Below are positions 50,057-58,385 of a stretch of 61,378 nucleotides of DNA, piece after piece (the first letter of the stretch is position 1; each line of letters starts with the position of its first letter). The notes beneath the pieces were generated by a model, which was not told where the DNA came from, made no database searches, and saw only the letters and a program-made list of their open reading frames with translations. This stretch comes from an uncultured Eubacteriales bacterium (GTDB lineage: Bacteria; Bacillota; Clostridia; Oscillospirales; CAG-272). The position numbers were made by a program, and so were the translations under genes. The stretch lies in the NCBI GenBank assembly GCA_900549725.1, contig URPL01000011.1, positions 1 through 61,378 of the forward strand, read 5' to 3'.

Positions 50057-51639
50057 CTCTGATTCGTCCCCTTCTGCACCTCAAAAAGGTAATTGCCGTT
50101 CTCGTCGACCTTACGCTGTTCGGCAAAGTGGCAGGCGACGAAATGCCCCGGCTTCACTTCCTGCAGCTGCGGCGGAACCACGCGGCATTTTTCGCATGCC
50201 ATGAAGCAGCGCGTGTGGAATTTGCATCCGGAGGGCGGCGTGATCGAAGAGGGAATGTTGCCCTCCAGGATGATGCGCTCCTTGGTCAGGCTGTCAGGAT
50301 CGGTCGTGGGAATGGAGGAAAGCAATGCAATGGTGTACGGGTGACGGGGATCCTTAAACAGCTCGTCCGTCTCCGCAATTTCCACCATGTTCCCGAGATA
50401 CATCACGCCGATGCGGTCGGAAATATACCGCACAACGGAAAGGTTATGCGAAATAAAGAGGTAGGTCAGCCCTTCTTTTTCCTTCAGCTCCTGCAAAAGG
50501 TTGATGATCTGCGACTGGATGGAAACATCCAGCGCGCTGACGCATTCGTCGCAAACGACAAATTTCGGCTTCACTGCCAAAGCGCGCGCGATACAAATAC
50601 GCTGCCGCTGTCCGCCGGAAAACTGGTGGGGATAGCGGTTATACATATAATTCTGCAGTCCGCAGGAATTCATGATGTTAAACACGTATTCCTGCGTCTT
50701 CTTCGTGCGGCGCTTGAAGAAATTGTGCGTATAAAGCCCCTCTTCAATGATTTGCCCGACCGTCATACGGGGGTTCAGAGAGGAATACGGATCCTGGAAG
50801 ATGATCTGCAGATCCTTGCGCAGATGGCGCATTTCGGAATACTTCAGGCGGCGCAGGTCAACGCCGTCGTCGATCATTGCTTCATATGCCGCAAATTCTT
50901 CGTCGCCTGCATATTTTGCCTTGAGCGCGTCGATGGCAATTTGTTCTTTGCCGACCGTTTCCACGCAGGCGTCTCTCTTTTGTGTCAGCTCGGCGGTCTT
51001 TTCGCGCAGCTTTGCAATTTTCTTTTGGCAGGCCTGTGCCCTTTTCGGCTGCTCCTCCGCAATGCTTTCCTGCACGGAGATTTCAAGCTCGATCTGCTCG
51101 ATCTGCTGGCGCAGCTGCTCTGCACGGCAGATCTGGCGATATTTCGCCAGCTTCATCTCAGCTCCTTTTTTGGTGTCGCGTACCATGAAGCCGCCGAGGA
51201 TTTTTGCGCTTTGTGCAAGCAGGGTTTGCGCTTCGCTTGCCGCAAGGTTTTTCTCCTGCAGATTATAGAAGGTCGCCTTGTCGCCGAGCGTCTCGCATTT
51301 TTTCGCAAGCTCATCGGCGCGCGCCTGCGCCTTTTTATAGGCGTTTACATATTTTTCCGCATTTTTCAGCGTGTCGGTCACATAGGAAGGCGCGACATTG
51401 GCAAGCGTTGCGCCGTAATACATCGTGGTGCCCGCCGTCTGATCATACAGCTGCAAAAGCACGCGGCCGAGGGTGGATTTTCCGCAGCCGGATTCGCCCA
51501 CAAGCCCGAAGGTTTCGCCCTGATAAATATCCAGGGTAATATCTTCGTTCGCGCGGTTGTAAACCTGCTTTGCAAAAATGGAGGATTTCGCTAGGGGAAA
51601 ATACTTTTTAAGATTCGTAATGGATAACAGCTTCTCCAT
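50053..51639 (-). CDS. oppF: Oligopeptide ABC transporter ATPase OppF with a coiled-coil insertion
   Basis: ATPase of a peptide importer. It is 528 residues long against about 310-330 for usual OppF. Walker A LVGESGCGKSTLGRVLL (about 47-63) is followed by YDQTAGTTMYYGAT. About 180 extra residues follow (about 79-258), rich in Lys, Glu, Ala and Gln, with heptad-like helices such as LRQQIEQIELEISVQESIAE. Normal sequence resumes at VDLRRLKYSEMRHLRKDLQI with the Q-loop in IIFQDPYSSLNPR. The signature FSGGQRQRICIARAL, Walker B VVCDECVSALD and the C-terminal cysteine motif CKFHTRCFMACEKC are intact. AGGAGGAG precedes the ATG, which lies inside the end of oppD. Confidence 0.95.
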   Translation of the reverse strand: MEKLLSITNLKKYFPLAKSSIFAKQVYNRANEDITLDIYQGETFGLVGESGCGKSTLGRVLLQLYDQTAGTTMYYGATLANVAPSYVTDTLKNAEKYVNAYKKAQARADELAKKCETLGDKATFYNLQEKNLAASEAQTLLAQSAKILGGFMVRDTKKGAEMKLAKYRQICRAEQLRQQIEQIELEISVQESIAEEQPKRAQACQKKIAKLREKTAELTQKRDACVETVGKEQIAIDALKAKYAGDEEFAAYEAMIDDGVDLRRLKYSEMRHLRKDLQIIFQDPYSSLNPRMTVGQIIEEGLYTHNFFKRRTKKTQEYVFNIMNSCGLQNYMYNRYPHQFSGGQRQRICIARALAVKPKFVVCDECVSALDVSIQSQIINLLQELKEKEGLTYLFISHNLSVVRYISDRIGVMYLGNMVEIAETDELFKDPRHPYTIALLSSIPTTDPDSLTKERIILEGNIPSSITPPSGCKFHTRCFMACEKCRVVPPQLQEVKPGHFVACHFAEQRKVDENGNYLFEVQKGTNQR

Positions 51640-52633
51640 GAGCGGCGCTCCTCCTTTCTTCCTTCTTCGGGTAGAAGCAACGGATGAGTTGATTGTCCGC
51701 TACCTTTTCAAGCGGCGGCTCCTCTTCCATGCAGCGCTTGGTGCAATATTTGCAGCGCGGCGCAAACTTGCAGCCCTTCGGCAGATCCAGCGGGTGCGGA
51801 ACAACGCCGGGAATAGGATCAAGCTTTGTGCGGTCGTCGTTCAGACGCGGGATGGAATACATCAGCCCCTCAGTGTACGGATGGCTCATGGGGCAATCCG
51901 TGAAAATCACGCGCGCGGGCGCCTGCTCCACAACCTGCCCGCAATACATCACCACAACATCGTCCGCCATTTCATTGATCACGCCGAGGTCATGGGTGAT
52001 AAACATGATCGCCGTGCCGTTTTCCTTTTGCAGCTCGTTCATCAGCCGCAGAATCTGTGCCTGAATGGTAACATCCAGCGCGGTGGTCGGCTCGTCCGCA
52101 ATCAAGATATCCGGCTTGCAGGCAAGCGCCATGGCGATCATCACTCTTTGGCGCATACCGCCCGAGAGCTGATGCGGATACATCTTAACAACCGCTTCCG
52201 GATTCGGGATCTGAACGGCACGCAGCATTTCCACGCTCTTTTCCGCCGCTTCCTTCTTGCTCATGTTCTGGTGAATGATAAACGGCTCGGAAAGCTGCCG
52301 CTTGATCGTAAACACCGGGTTGAGCGAGGTCATGGGTTCCTGGAAAATCACAGAAATGCGGTTGCCGCGGATATGATACATTTCCTGCGTGGAAAGCGTG
52401 GCAAGATCGCGCCCCTCAAAGCGGACCGTGCCGCCGGCAATATAGCCGTTTGCGTCCAAAAGACGCAGAATACTCATGGCGCTGACGCTTTTTCCGGAGC
52501 CGGACTCGCCGACAATGCCGAGCGTGCGGCCGCGCTCAATCGTATACGAAACATCATTGACGGCCTTGACCGTACCGTTTCGGGTTTTGAAATAGGTGTG
52601 CAGATTTTTGACTTCAAGCAACGGTTCTGCCAT
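51608..52633 (-). CDS. oppD: Oligopeptide ABC transporter ATPase OppD
   Basis: A 341-residue ATPase of normal length. Walker A is VGESGSGKSVSAMS, the Q-loop region ISVIFQEPMTSLNPVF, the signature HQLSGGMRQRVMIAMAL, and Walker B ILIADEPTTALDVTIQAQ. The C-terminal oligopeptide-transporter motif has cysteines in GCKFAPRCKYCTKRC. Its ATG overlaps the oppC stop by one base (TAATG), and its end overlaps oppF by 32 bases. Unlike OppF it has no insertion. Confidence 0.97.
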   Translation of the reverse strand: MAEPLLEVKNLHTYFKTRNGTVKAVNDVSYTIERGRTLGIVGESGSGKSVSAMSILRLLDANGYIAGGTVRFEGRDLATLSTQEMYHIRGNRISVIFQEPMTSLNPVFTIKRQLSEPFIIHQNMSKKEAAEKSVEMLRAVQIPNPEAVVKMYPHQLSGGMRQRVMIAMALACKPDILIADEPTTALDVTIQAQILRLMNELQKENGTAIMFITHDLGVINEMADDVVVMYCGQVVEQAPARVIFTDCPMSHPYTEGLMYSIPRLNDDRTKLDPIPGVVPHPLDLPKGCKFAPRCKYCTKRCMEEEPPLEKVADNQLIRCFYPKKEERRSAAHGEAVIHYES

Positions 52634-54609
52634 TATTTTTCCACCTCCGATTTCGGGTCAAGCACGTCACGGAGCGTATCACCGATGATATTGATGCAAA
52701 TTACAACAATGGAAAGGAAGAGCGCGGGAAAGAGCCAACGCCACCAATACGACTGAATGACCAGGGAGTTTTTCGAGCCGTCGAGCATGTTGCCCCAGGT
52801 CGGGCGCGGCAGCTTTACGCCGAATCCCAAATAGGAAAGCGAAGATTCCGTCAGCATGCAGCCCGCAAAATCCAATGTGACCGTTACAAGAATCACGGAA
52901 ATGATGTTGGGCAGAATATGCTTGAATGCAATACGCTTTTCCTTGACGCCCATGGCGCGGGCAGCCGTGACAAACTCCTTTTCTCTCTCGGCAAGGATCT
53001 GACCGCGGACAAGCTTTGCAAGCCCCGTCCAGGACAGAACGCCGAGAATGATCATGATAATAAAAATGCGGGTGTTTTCGTGCACATCAGAGGATTGCAG
53101 AACAGCCGAAAGCACCAAAGCAAAAGGCAAAAACGGGATTGCGCCGAAGATCTCCGTCACGCGCATGAGGATAATATCCACAATGCCTCCGAAATATCCG
53201 GAAATACAGCCGATGATGATGCCGATAATGGTAGATACGATCACGGCGACGGCGCCGATGGTCATGGTCATCATACCGCCGTTCATCAGACGGTTGAAGA
53301 CATCGCGGCCCATTTCGTCCGTCCCCATGAGATACCCCTTGAGGCCCCAGGAATCAACGAACTCGCCGTCCTTAAACGCATAGTTTTGGAAGCCGGAGGA
53401 AATCACCTGATCCACAGCGCCTGCTTCCTGCAGGTTTTCCGGCACGTCGCACTGCCCGCGGTAGGACTGCCCCCAGGCATAAGCTCTGCCCTGCTCTGTC
53501 GTCAGCGTAAAATGGCGCGTTCCGGCAGAAAGGGAAACAACCTTGTCGCCCTGCGGGATCTGCGGCAGCGGGTCTGTCATACCGGAGACAATCACCTCGC
53601 CGTCCTCGCAAAGCAGTGCGATGGCGGTGCGGGTCGCCGCGATATCAACGATCCTGCGGCCGCCCACCTTATCAACAAGGCGTGTGCCGTCGTTGAGCAA
53701 ATCATATTTCGTGCTCTTGCCGCTGACAAACTGGCCGTTTTCATTGATGGCATAAATGCTGTCGTTGGTAAAGACAAGCTTTGTAAGCTTGCCGTAAATC
53801 ACGGGGGCAGTGCTGTCCTCCCCCTGCGCCTCTTTCGCTTCGTCATAGCTCATTTTTCCTGCTTTGATGACAGAGGAGAGGTTGTTGGCGGAAAGCCCAT
53901 CGTTGCCCCAGGCATAGATCTTTCCGTCGTCCATGAGGATCGCGGTGACCTGGTTGCCGCAGACAAGCTGCGCGACATGATCAATATCCACCTTGCCGCC
54001 GTTCACCAGCTCGTTTGGCATGGGGCGGCAGGAGGCGATCATGGTGCCGTCAAGGCCGTACTGGCCATTGTCGGATTCGCCCCAGGCATATACCGTGCCG
54101 TCGTCACCGATAGCGACCACATGATCGGAGCCGGCAGCAAGATATTTAATGTTGGCTTCCTTGACGTCCTCCGGCACTGTCATAACATCCTTTTGCTTGT
54201 CGGAAGAATGCGTATAGCTGTATCCCCACATATAAACATTGCCCTCAGTGCTGAGGCCTGCGGTAAAGGATGCCAAAGAGGAGATAGACTCTGCGCCGTC
54301 CTTCATATCAGCCGGCAGGCGCATCATGCTCATGGTCGGTGCAATATTGGTATGCAGCATTTCGCTGCCCGATTCCGTCAGGTTCACCGGGGCGATGATC
54401 GGTCCGATGATGACAAAGAGGAACATCGCTGCAAGAAGGATAACCGCACCGGTTGCAATGGGTCTGCGGAAAAACCGCTTGACCGCAAGCTTGCCGGGGC
54501 TGTCATAGCGCTCGTCCGCAACGGTCAGCTCCTTGGAGGCGCCGAAAAACATACGGCGCAGCCAGCGAAACGGGGCGAAGCCTTTTTTCTTTGCGTTTTC
54601 TTTGCTCAC
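52633..54609 (-). CDS. oppC: Oligopeptide ABC permease OppC with an inserted RCC1-like beta-propeller
   Basis: Permease subunit of a peptide importer, 658 residues against about 300 normally. It starts like OppC, with a basic N-terminus and first membrane helix (about 54-73, IATGAVILLAAMFLFVIIGP). About 340 residues of repeats follow, then canonical OppC resumes at MGTDEMGRDVFNRLMNGG and its remaining helices, including the ATPase-contact loop ARAMGVKEKRIAFKHILPNI. The insert holds seven RCC1-like units. The clearest are LAAGSDHVVAIGDDGTVYAW and SLSAGTRHFTLTTEQGRAYA; units end near 129, 177, 235, 297, 343, 380 and 422. The loop after helix 1 faces outside. I start at GTG 54609, with GGGGGAG 6 bases upstream; GTG 54630 overlaps the oppB stop (GTGA) but lacks a ribosome binding site. 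Confidence 0.95.
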   Translation of the reverse strand: MSKENAKKKGFAPFRWLRRMFFGASKELTVADERYDSPGKLAVKRFFRRPIATGAVILLAAMFLFVIIGPIIAPVNLTESGSEMLHTNIAPTMSMMRLPADMKDGAESISSLASFTAGLSTEGNVYMWGYSYTHSSDKQKDVMTVPEDVKEANIKYLAAGSDHVVAIGDDGTVYAWGESDNGQYGLDGTMIASCRPMPNELVNGGKVDIDHVAQLVCGNQVTAILMDDGKIYAWGNDGLSANNLSSVIKAGKMSYDEAKEAQGEDSTAPVIYGKLTKLVFTNDSIYAINENGQFVSGKSTKYDLLNDGTRLVDKVGGRRIVDIAATRTAIALLCEDGEVIVSGMTDPLPQIPQGDKVVSLSAGTRHFTLTTEQGRAYAWGQSYRGQCDVPENLQEAGAVDQVISSGFQNYAFKDGEFVDSWGLKGYLMGTDEMGRDVFNRLMNGGMMTMTIGAVAVIVSTIIGIIIGCISGYFGGIVDIILMRVTEIFGAIPFLPFALVLSAVLQSSDVHENTRIFIIMIILGVLSWTGLAKLVRGQILAEREKEFVTAARAMGVKEKRIAFKHILPNIISVILVTVTLDFAGCMLTESSLSYLGFGVKLPRPTWGNMLDGSKNSLVIQSYWWRWLFPALFLSIVVICINIIGDTLRDVLDPKSEVEK

Positions 54610-54626
54610 CTGCTTCTCCCCCTTTC

Positions 54627-55655
54627 TCACTTGTTGACGCGAACGCGCGGGTCGGCGATGCCGTAGGCAATATCTATCACCAGATTGCCCAGCAGCCCGA
54701 TGATAACATAGAACATCTGCAGCAGCAGAACGACCTCAAAATCCTTGCCGTTGAGCGCTTCGATATAGGTCTTGCCGACGCCGTTGAGCGCGAAAATATT
54801 CTCAATCATAATAGAGCCGGAGAAAATGCCGAGGAACCAGCCGATCACAAGCGTGATAATCGGAATGAGCGCATTGCGCCATGCATGGCTGTATACAACG
54901 GTTTTCTCCTTCAGGCCCTTTGCTCTTGCCGTGCGAATGCAGTCCAGAGAGAGCGCCTCGGTCATGGAAGCGCGCACATAGCGGGTCATGCCGCCCAAAG
55001 ACGCAAAGGTCATGGTGATCAGGGGCAGAGCCATATAATAAAGCTCATCCAAAAACTTGCGCATGCCGGTGTATTCCGAGCCCGGCGTTTTCATGCCGGA
55101 AACGGGGAACCAGCCCAGAATCGTTGCAAAAATCCAGATAAAGACGATGGCTATGATAAACACCGGAATACTGTACCCGATGATCGTCGCAATCTGCACG
55201 GCGGTATCGCGCTTGCCTCCGCGGTGCACCGCGCAGAATATGCCGAGCGGTATCGTAATACCAAGCGCAATCACCGTTGCGAAGATATTGATGAAGATCG
55301 TATTCTTCATCGGCGTGATCAGGGTCTCCATTGCCGGTCGGTCTTTCATATAGCTTGTGCCGAAGTTCCCCTGAAGAATCCCGTTATACTGCCCGTTGAT
55401 CGGAGCAAGCCCGAGCCAGCCCAAATAGCGCACAAACACATTCTGGTCGGTGCCAAGCTCCCGTCGCAGCTGCTGCACCTTTTGTTCAAACAGCTCGCCG
55501 CCGTTTGGCATGTTTTTATATGCGGTCTTGAATTCCTCCGCCTCCGCTCTTGCGCGGTCAAACGGAATCATGGCGTAAACGAGATACATCAAAAGGGAGA
55601 GTATCAGCAAGACAACGACCATATATCCAAGTCTTTTCAGTATATATTTGCCCAT
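54627..55655 (-). CDS. oppB: Oligopeptide ABC permease OppB
   Basis: A 342-residue permease with the standard layout. The first helix is in MGKYILKRLGYMVVVLLIL, an extracellular loop follows, then five helices. The permease-ATPase loop reads RTARAKGLKEKTVVYSHAWR, and the C-terminus ends AYGIADPRVRV as usual. The ATG at 55655 has GGGAGTG upstream. It is separated from oppA by about 220 bases containing a stable hairpin. Confidence 0.96.
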   Translation of the reverse strand: MGKYILKRLGYMVVVLLILSLLMYLVYAMIPFDRARAEAEEFKTAYKNMPNGGELFEQKVQQLRRELGTDQNVFVRYLGWLGLAPINGQYNGILQGNFGTSYMKDRPAMETLITPMKNTIFINIFATVIALGITIPLGIFCAVHRGGKRDTAVQIATIIGYSIPVFIIAIVFIWIFATILGWFPVSGMKTPGSEYTGMRKFLDELYYMALPLITMTFASLGGMTRYVRASMTEALSLDCIRTARAKGLKEKTVVYSHAWRNALIPIITLVIGWFLGIFSGSIMIENIFALNGVGKTYIEALNGKDFEVVLLLQMFYVIIGLLGNLVIDIAYGIADPRVRVNK

Positions 55656-55772
55656 TTTTCCACTCCCTGTGATCTGCCTTCCGTCAACAACCGTACCGCC
55701 TCCGTCTCTCGGGGGCATACGGTTATGACGGAAAACGAATTTCCGTCCTTTTTCTTCCGTTAAGCCCGAAGC

Positions 55773-55797
55773 GGGGCAGCCAAAATATGGCTGCCCC
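55773..55797 (-). promoter_or_regulatory. Stable hairpin between oppA and oppB
   Basis: GGGGCAGCCA and TGGCTGCCCC form a perfect 10-base stem with a 5-base loop. No T tract follows in the minus direction, so it probably stabilises the oppA message or lets only part of the transcript continue, giving more binding protein than permease. Confidence 0.6.
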
Positions 55798-55873
55798 GTC
55801 CGCACTTATGTGACTGTCAATACAGCATCAAACCTTATTGAGGGATTGCGCCTGATATTGTCCTGTCTGTACC

Positions 55874-58039
55874 TTATTCTGCAGTGTCAACAGATGCGTA
55901 CACAATCGCGTATGCCGGACCGAAGAACGGAGAGGTCTCAAAGCCGGAGATCTTACCGTTGAACACATCATAGTACAGGTTGGAGTACAGCGGGATATCG
56001 GGCATAAGCTCGTTCCATCTTTCGATGTAAGCTTCCCACCACTCATTGTATTCATCCTCAGTCTTTGCGTTGTAAACCATAGCCATGGACAGATAATCCA
56101 TGCCGAGTTTACCGTCGGACTGCTTCATAGCTTCCTCATAGGACAGCTTCTTAGCTTTAATGTCATACGGGAATGCCTTGTCGTACTCATCATAGAGCTT
56201 GTTGGAAGAATAGCCGAAGTAGGTCGGATCCAAAGACCAGTTGTATGAATAGTCATAAACAGAGTTGTTCCAGCCTGTTGCAAGGTTGAACATGCCGTAG
56301 GTCGGTGTGCCTGCATAACCGTAGGAGGCCTCGCGGTAGATTTCACCAAGCATCTTGGTAAAATCGCCGGTGGTAGCACGGATGACGATACCCAGATCCT
56401 TAACATCCTTGCTGTTTGCAAGGGTGGTGGTGAGCAGGTCAGTCACGCTGTTCGGAGTGGTACCGAACCAGTTGATTGCCAGCGGCATGTAGTATTCGCC
56501 GTTAATCTCAACTGTTTTGTAGGTAATGCCGTCTTCGTTATTCACGGATGCATAGGTCTTGTTCACGCCGTCGCAAGCCTCGGCCTCTTCCTGGGTCAGC
56601 TTCTTGTAACGGACGGAATCAACGCCGCTCTGTCCTTCGACAAAGGCTTCGCCCTTGGAGTTGTAAACCCAGCCGCCGTCCTCAAGCGCTTTCTTAGCGT
56701 TTGCAACGGAGAAGGAGTAGTCGATCAGAGAGATATCATCCTTCACAGCCTGCCACATGGAGAAGTTCGGGCTGTAAGGACCGTCCACGATGACACCGTA
56801 GCCGCCGGTAAAGGTCTGGCAGAACTCTGTTCTGTTCAGAGCATAGGTAACAGCCTGACGCACGGATTGGAACATTGTCGGGCCGAAGTCGCACTCGAAT
56901 TCAATCTTGCCGTAGCCGGCTCTCTGATAATGCACTTCCTTGAATGCCTTGCCGTCAACAATATCAAGAGCCGCCTTGGTCAATTCACCGCCGGTGATAG
57001 CGGAGAGGATGTCAACGCCGCCGTTCTTGAGCAGGTCAAGCTGCGTTTCTTCAACGATCTTAACATAAACGAGGGTCTCGATTGCAGGAGTCATACCTTC
57101 GAAGTTGCCCTTGTAGTTGGGGTTGGCCTTCAGGGTCGCTTCCTTCTTTGCATTGTCCCAGGCAGTCAGCGTGTACGGGCCGGAGTAAGGATACTTGGAA
57201 ACGTCATAACGGTTCTCTTTGAGCTCCTTGCCCTTGACGTAGGAAGTAACGGACCGTTCGTTGCCCTCTTCGTCTGTAACAACCTCGGTGCCGTCCTTCT
57301 CATAGAAGTTCTCGGTCAGGTAAGCGCCGTTGCCGTCGTCCTTGACATCAACATCCTTGCCCAGAACCAGGCCCAGCGGATCGGGAGAAATTGCACCGTA
57401 GGTGTATGCGAAGTAGTAGGGATAGTAGTCGGAGGAAACGGTCACGGAGAACTCATAGTCGCCCAGCAGGCGAACACCCTTGAATTCCTTGGACGCGCCC
57501 TCAGCCTCGGTGCCGTCATATGCTTTGAATTCAGTGAAGCCGACGAAGGACTGACCGGTCATGCCGGTGTGACCTGCGTAAACGGAAACGGGAGAAGAGA
57601 AAGAAAGAATGCCGGCAACATAGTTTTTCGCGGTGATCGGCGTGCCGTCGCTGAAGACGAGGCCCTCATTCAGCACGATATCAATGGTGTAGGTGCCATC
57701 TTCGTTCTCGGTCTCTTTGTGGCTCTTCACAGCGGTCTTGTTCCACTGGTAAGCGCCCTCCTGGTCGGTTTCCATAGTGGAATAACCAACGGTCATCTTT
57801 TGGATGTCCTGGTCAGCAGCGCCTGCGGAGCTGCCGCCGAAGCCCGGCCAACGGAAGTCACCGGAAAGCTCGGTGGTGCTGCCCATGATAACCTTGGTGC
57901 CTGCCTTGATTTCACGCACCGGAGTGGTGGGGTTATCGGTGCTCGAATCGCCCGGTTTGGTATCAGTCTTACAGCCGGTAAGAACACAGCCAAGAACCAT
58001 GACAACGAGCAGGACAACCGCGATCAATTTCTTGCTCAT
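55874..58039 (-). CDS. oppA: Oligopeptide-binding lipoprotein OppA (SBP family 5)
   Basis: Extracellular substrate-binding lipoprotein for the Opp importer. The 721-residue precursor has a signal peptide with lipobox VLTGCKTD (lipidated Cys23), then a serine/threonine-rich linker. SBP_bac_5 text includes GLVFSDGTPITAKNYVAGI, SKYPYSGPYTLTAWDNAKK and FQSVRQAVTYALNRTEF. It is well above the usual 520-600 residues; acidic loops such as KDGTEVVTDEEGNERSVTS contribute. GGAGG precedes the ATG. It is first in the operon, behind a long structured leader. Confidence 0.95.
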   Translation of the reverse strand: MSKKLIAVVLLVVMVLGCVLTGCKTDTKPGDSSTDNPTTPVREIKAGTKVIMGSTTELSGDFRWPGFGGSSAGAADQDIQKMTVGYSTMETDQEGAYQWNKTAVKSHKETENEDGTYTIDIVLNEGLVFSDGTPITAKNYVAGILSFSSPVSVYAGHTGMTGQSFVGFTEFKAYDGTEAEGASKEFKGVRLLGDYEFSVTVSSDYYPYYFAYTYGAISPDPLGLVLGKDVDVKDDGNGAYLTENFYEKDGTEVVTDEEGNERSVTSYVKGKELKENRYDVSKYPYSGPYTLTAWDNAKKEATLKANPNYKGNFEGMTPAIETLVYVKIVEETQLDLLKNGGVDILSAITGGELTKAALDIVDGKAFKEVHYQRAGYGKIEFECDFGPTMFQSVRQAVTYALNRTEFCQTFTGGYGVIVDGPYSPNFSMWQAVKDDISLIDYSFSVANAKKALEDGGWVYNSKGEAFVEGQSGVDSVRYKKLTQEEAEACDGVNKTYASVNNEDGITYKTVEINGEYYMPLAINWFGTTPNSVTDLLTTTLANSKDVKDLGIVIRATTGDFTKMLGEIYREASYGYAGTPTYGMFNLATGWNNSVYDYSYNWSLDPTYFGYSSNKLYDEYDKAFPYDIKAKKLSYEEAMKQSDGKLGMDYLSMAMVYNAKTEDEYNEWWEAYIERWNELMPDIPLYSNLYYDVFNGKISGFETSPFFGPAYAIVYASVDTAE

Positions 58040-58092
58040 AGGGAAATACCTCCATAAATTTTTAGACGCCGAACCTCATCCCGCGATATGCT

Positions 58093-58163
58093 CTGACCGT
58101 TGTCCCGCGCTTCCGCCGCGGCTCTTGCACCGCTTTCGGAGAAAGCGTCGGAAAACCGGTCAG
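58093..58163 (-). promoter_or_regulatory. Structured opp leader, possible three-way junction
   Basis: CTGACCG and CGGTCAG (outer ends) enclose two hairpins: CGCTTTC/GAAAGCG with a 3-base loop, and CCGCG/CGCGG. Together these make a three-way junction in the roughly 175-base leader between the promoter and oppA. I do not recognise a known riboswitch class. It could be a regulatory RNA or an mRNA stabiliser. Confidence 0.45.
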
Positions 58164-58221
58164 GCGGCGCAAAAATCGCCCGGACATATCACATGGGTAT
58201 GAAGTTCTTTATCTTTTTTTA

Positions 58222-58251
58222 ATCATAGCACAGCGGCAGTCCCCTTGTCAA
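58222..58251 (-). promoter_or_regulatory. Promoter of the opp operon
   Basis: On the minus strand, TTGACA (58251-58246) and TATGAT (58227-58222) are separated by 18 bases. Confidence 0.8.
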
Positions 58252-58345
58252 GAGAATTTTTCAAATTTTCATCACATATCCGTCATATTCTTACAGATTT
58301 CTTGCTGCAAGTGCTTGCCTCTCTTGACTTTTTGCATAAAACAGA

Positions 58346-58375
58346 AAAACCGCGCTTTGCATAAAGCGCGGTTTT
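58346..58375. terminator. Terminator of the glycosyltransferase operon
   Basis: AAAACCGCGCTTT pairs perfectly with AAAGCGCGGTTTT around a 4-base loop. A and T runs on both sides make it able to work in either direction; it lies just after the end of the minus-strand operon. Confidence 0.88.
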
Positions 58376-58385
58376 CTATGCAAAT

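Noticed and set aside
52918..54666. A 582-codon plus-strand open frame opposite oppC
   Set aside because: Antisense to a gene with clear permease and repeat motifs; no ribosome binding site and no recognisable protein.
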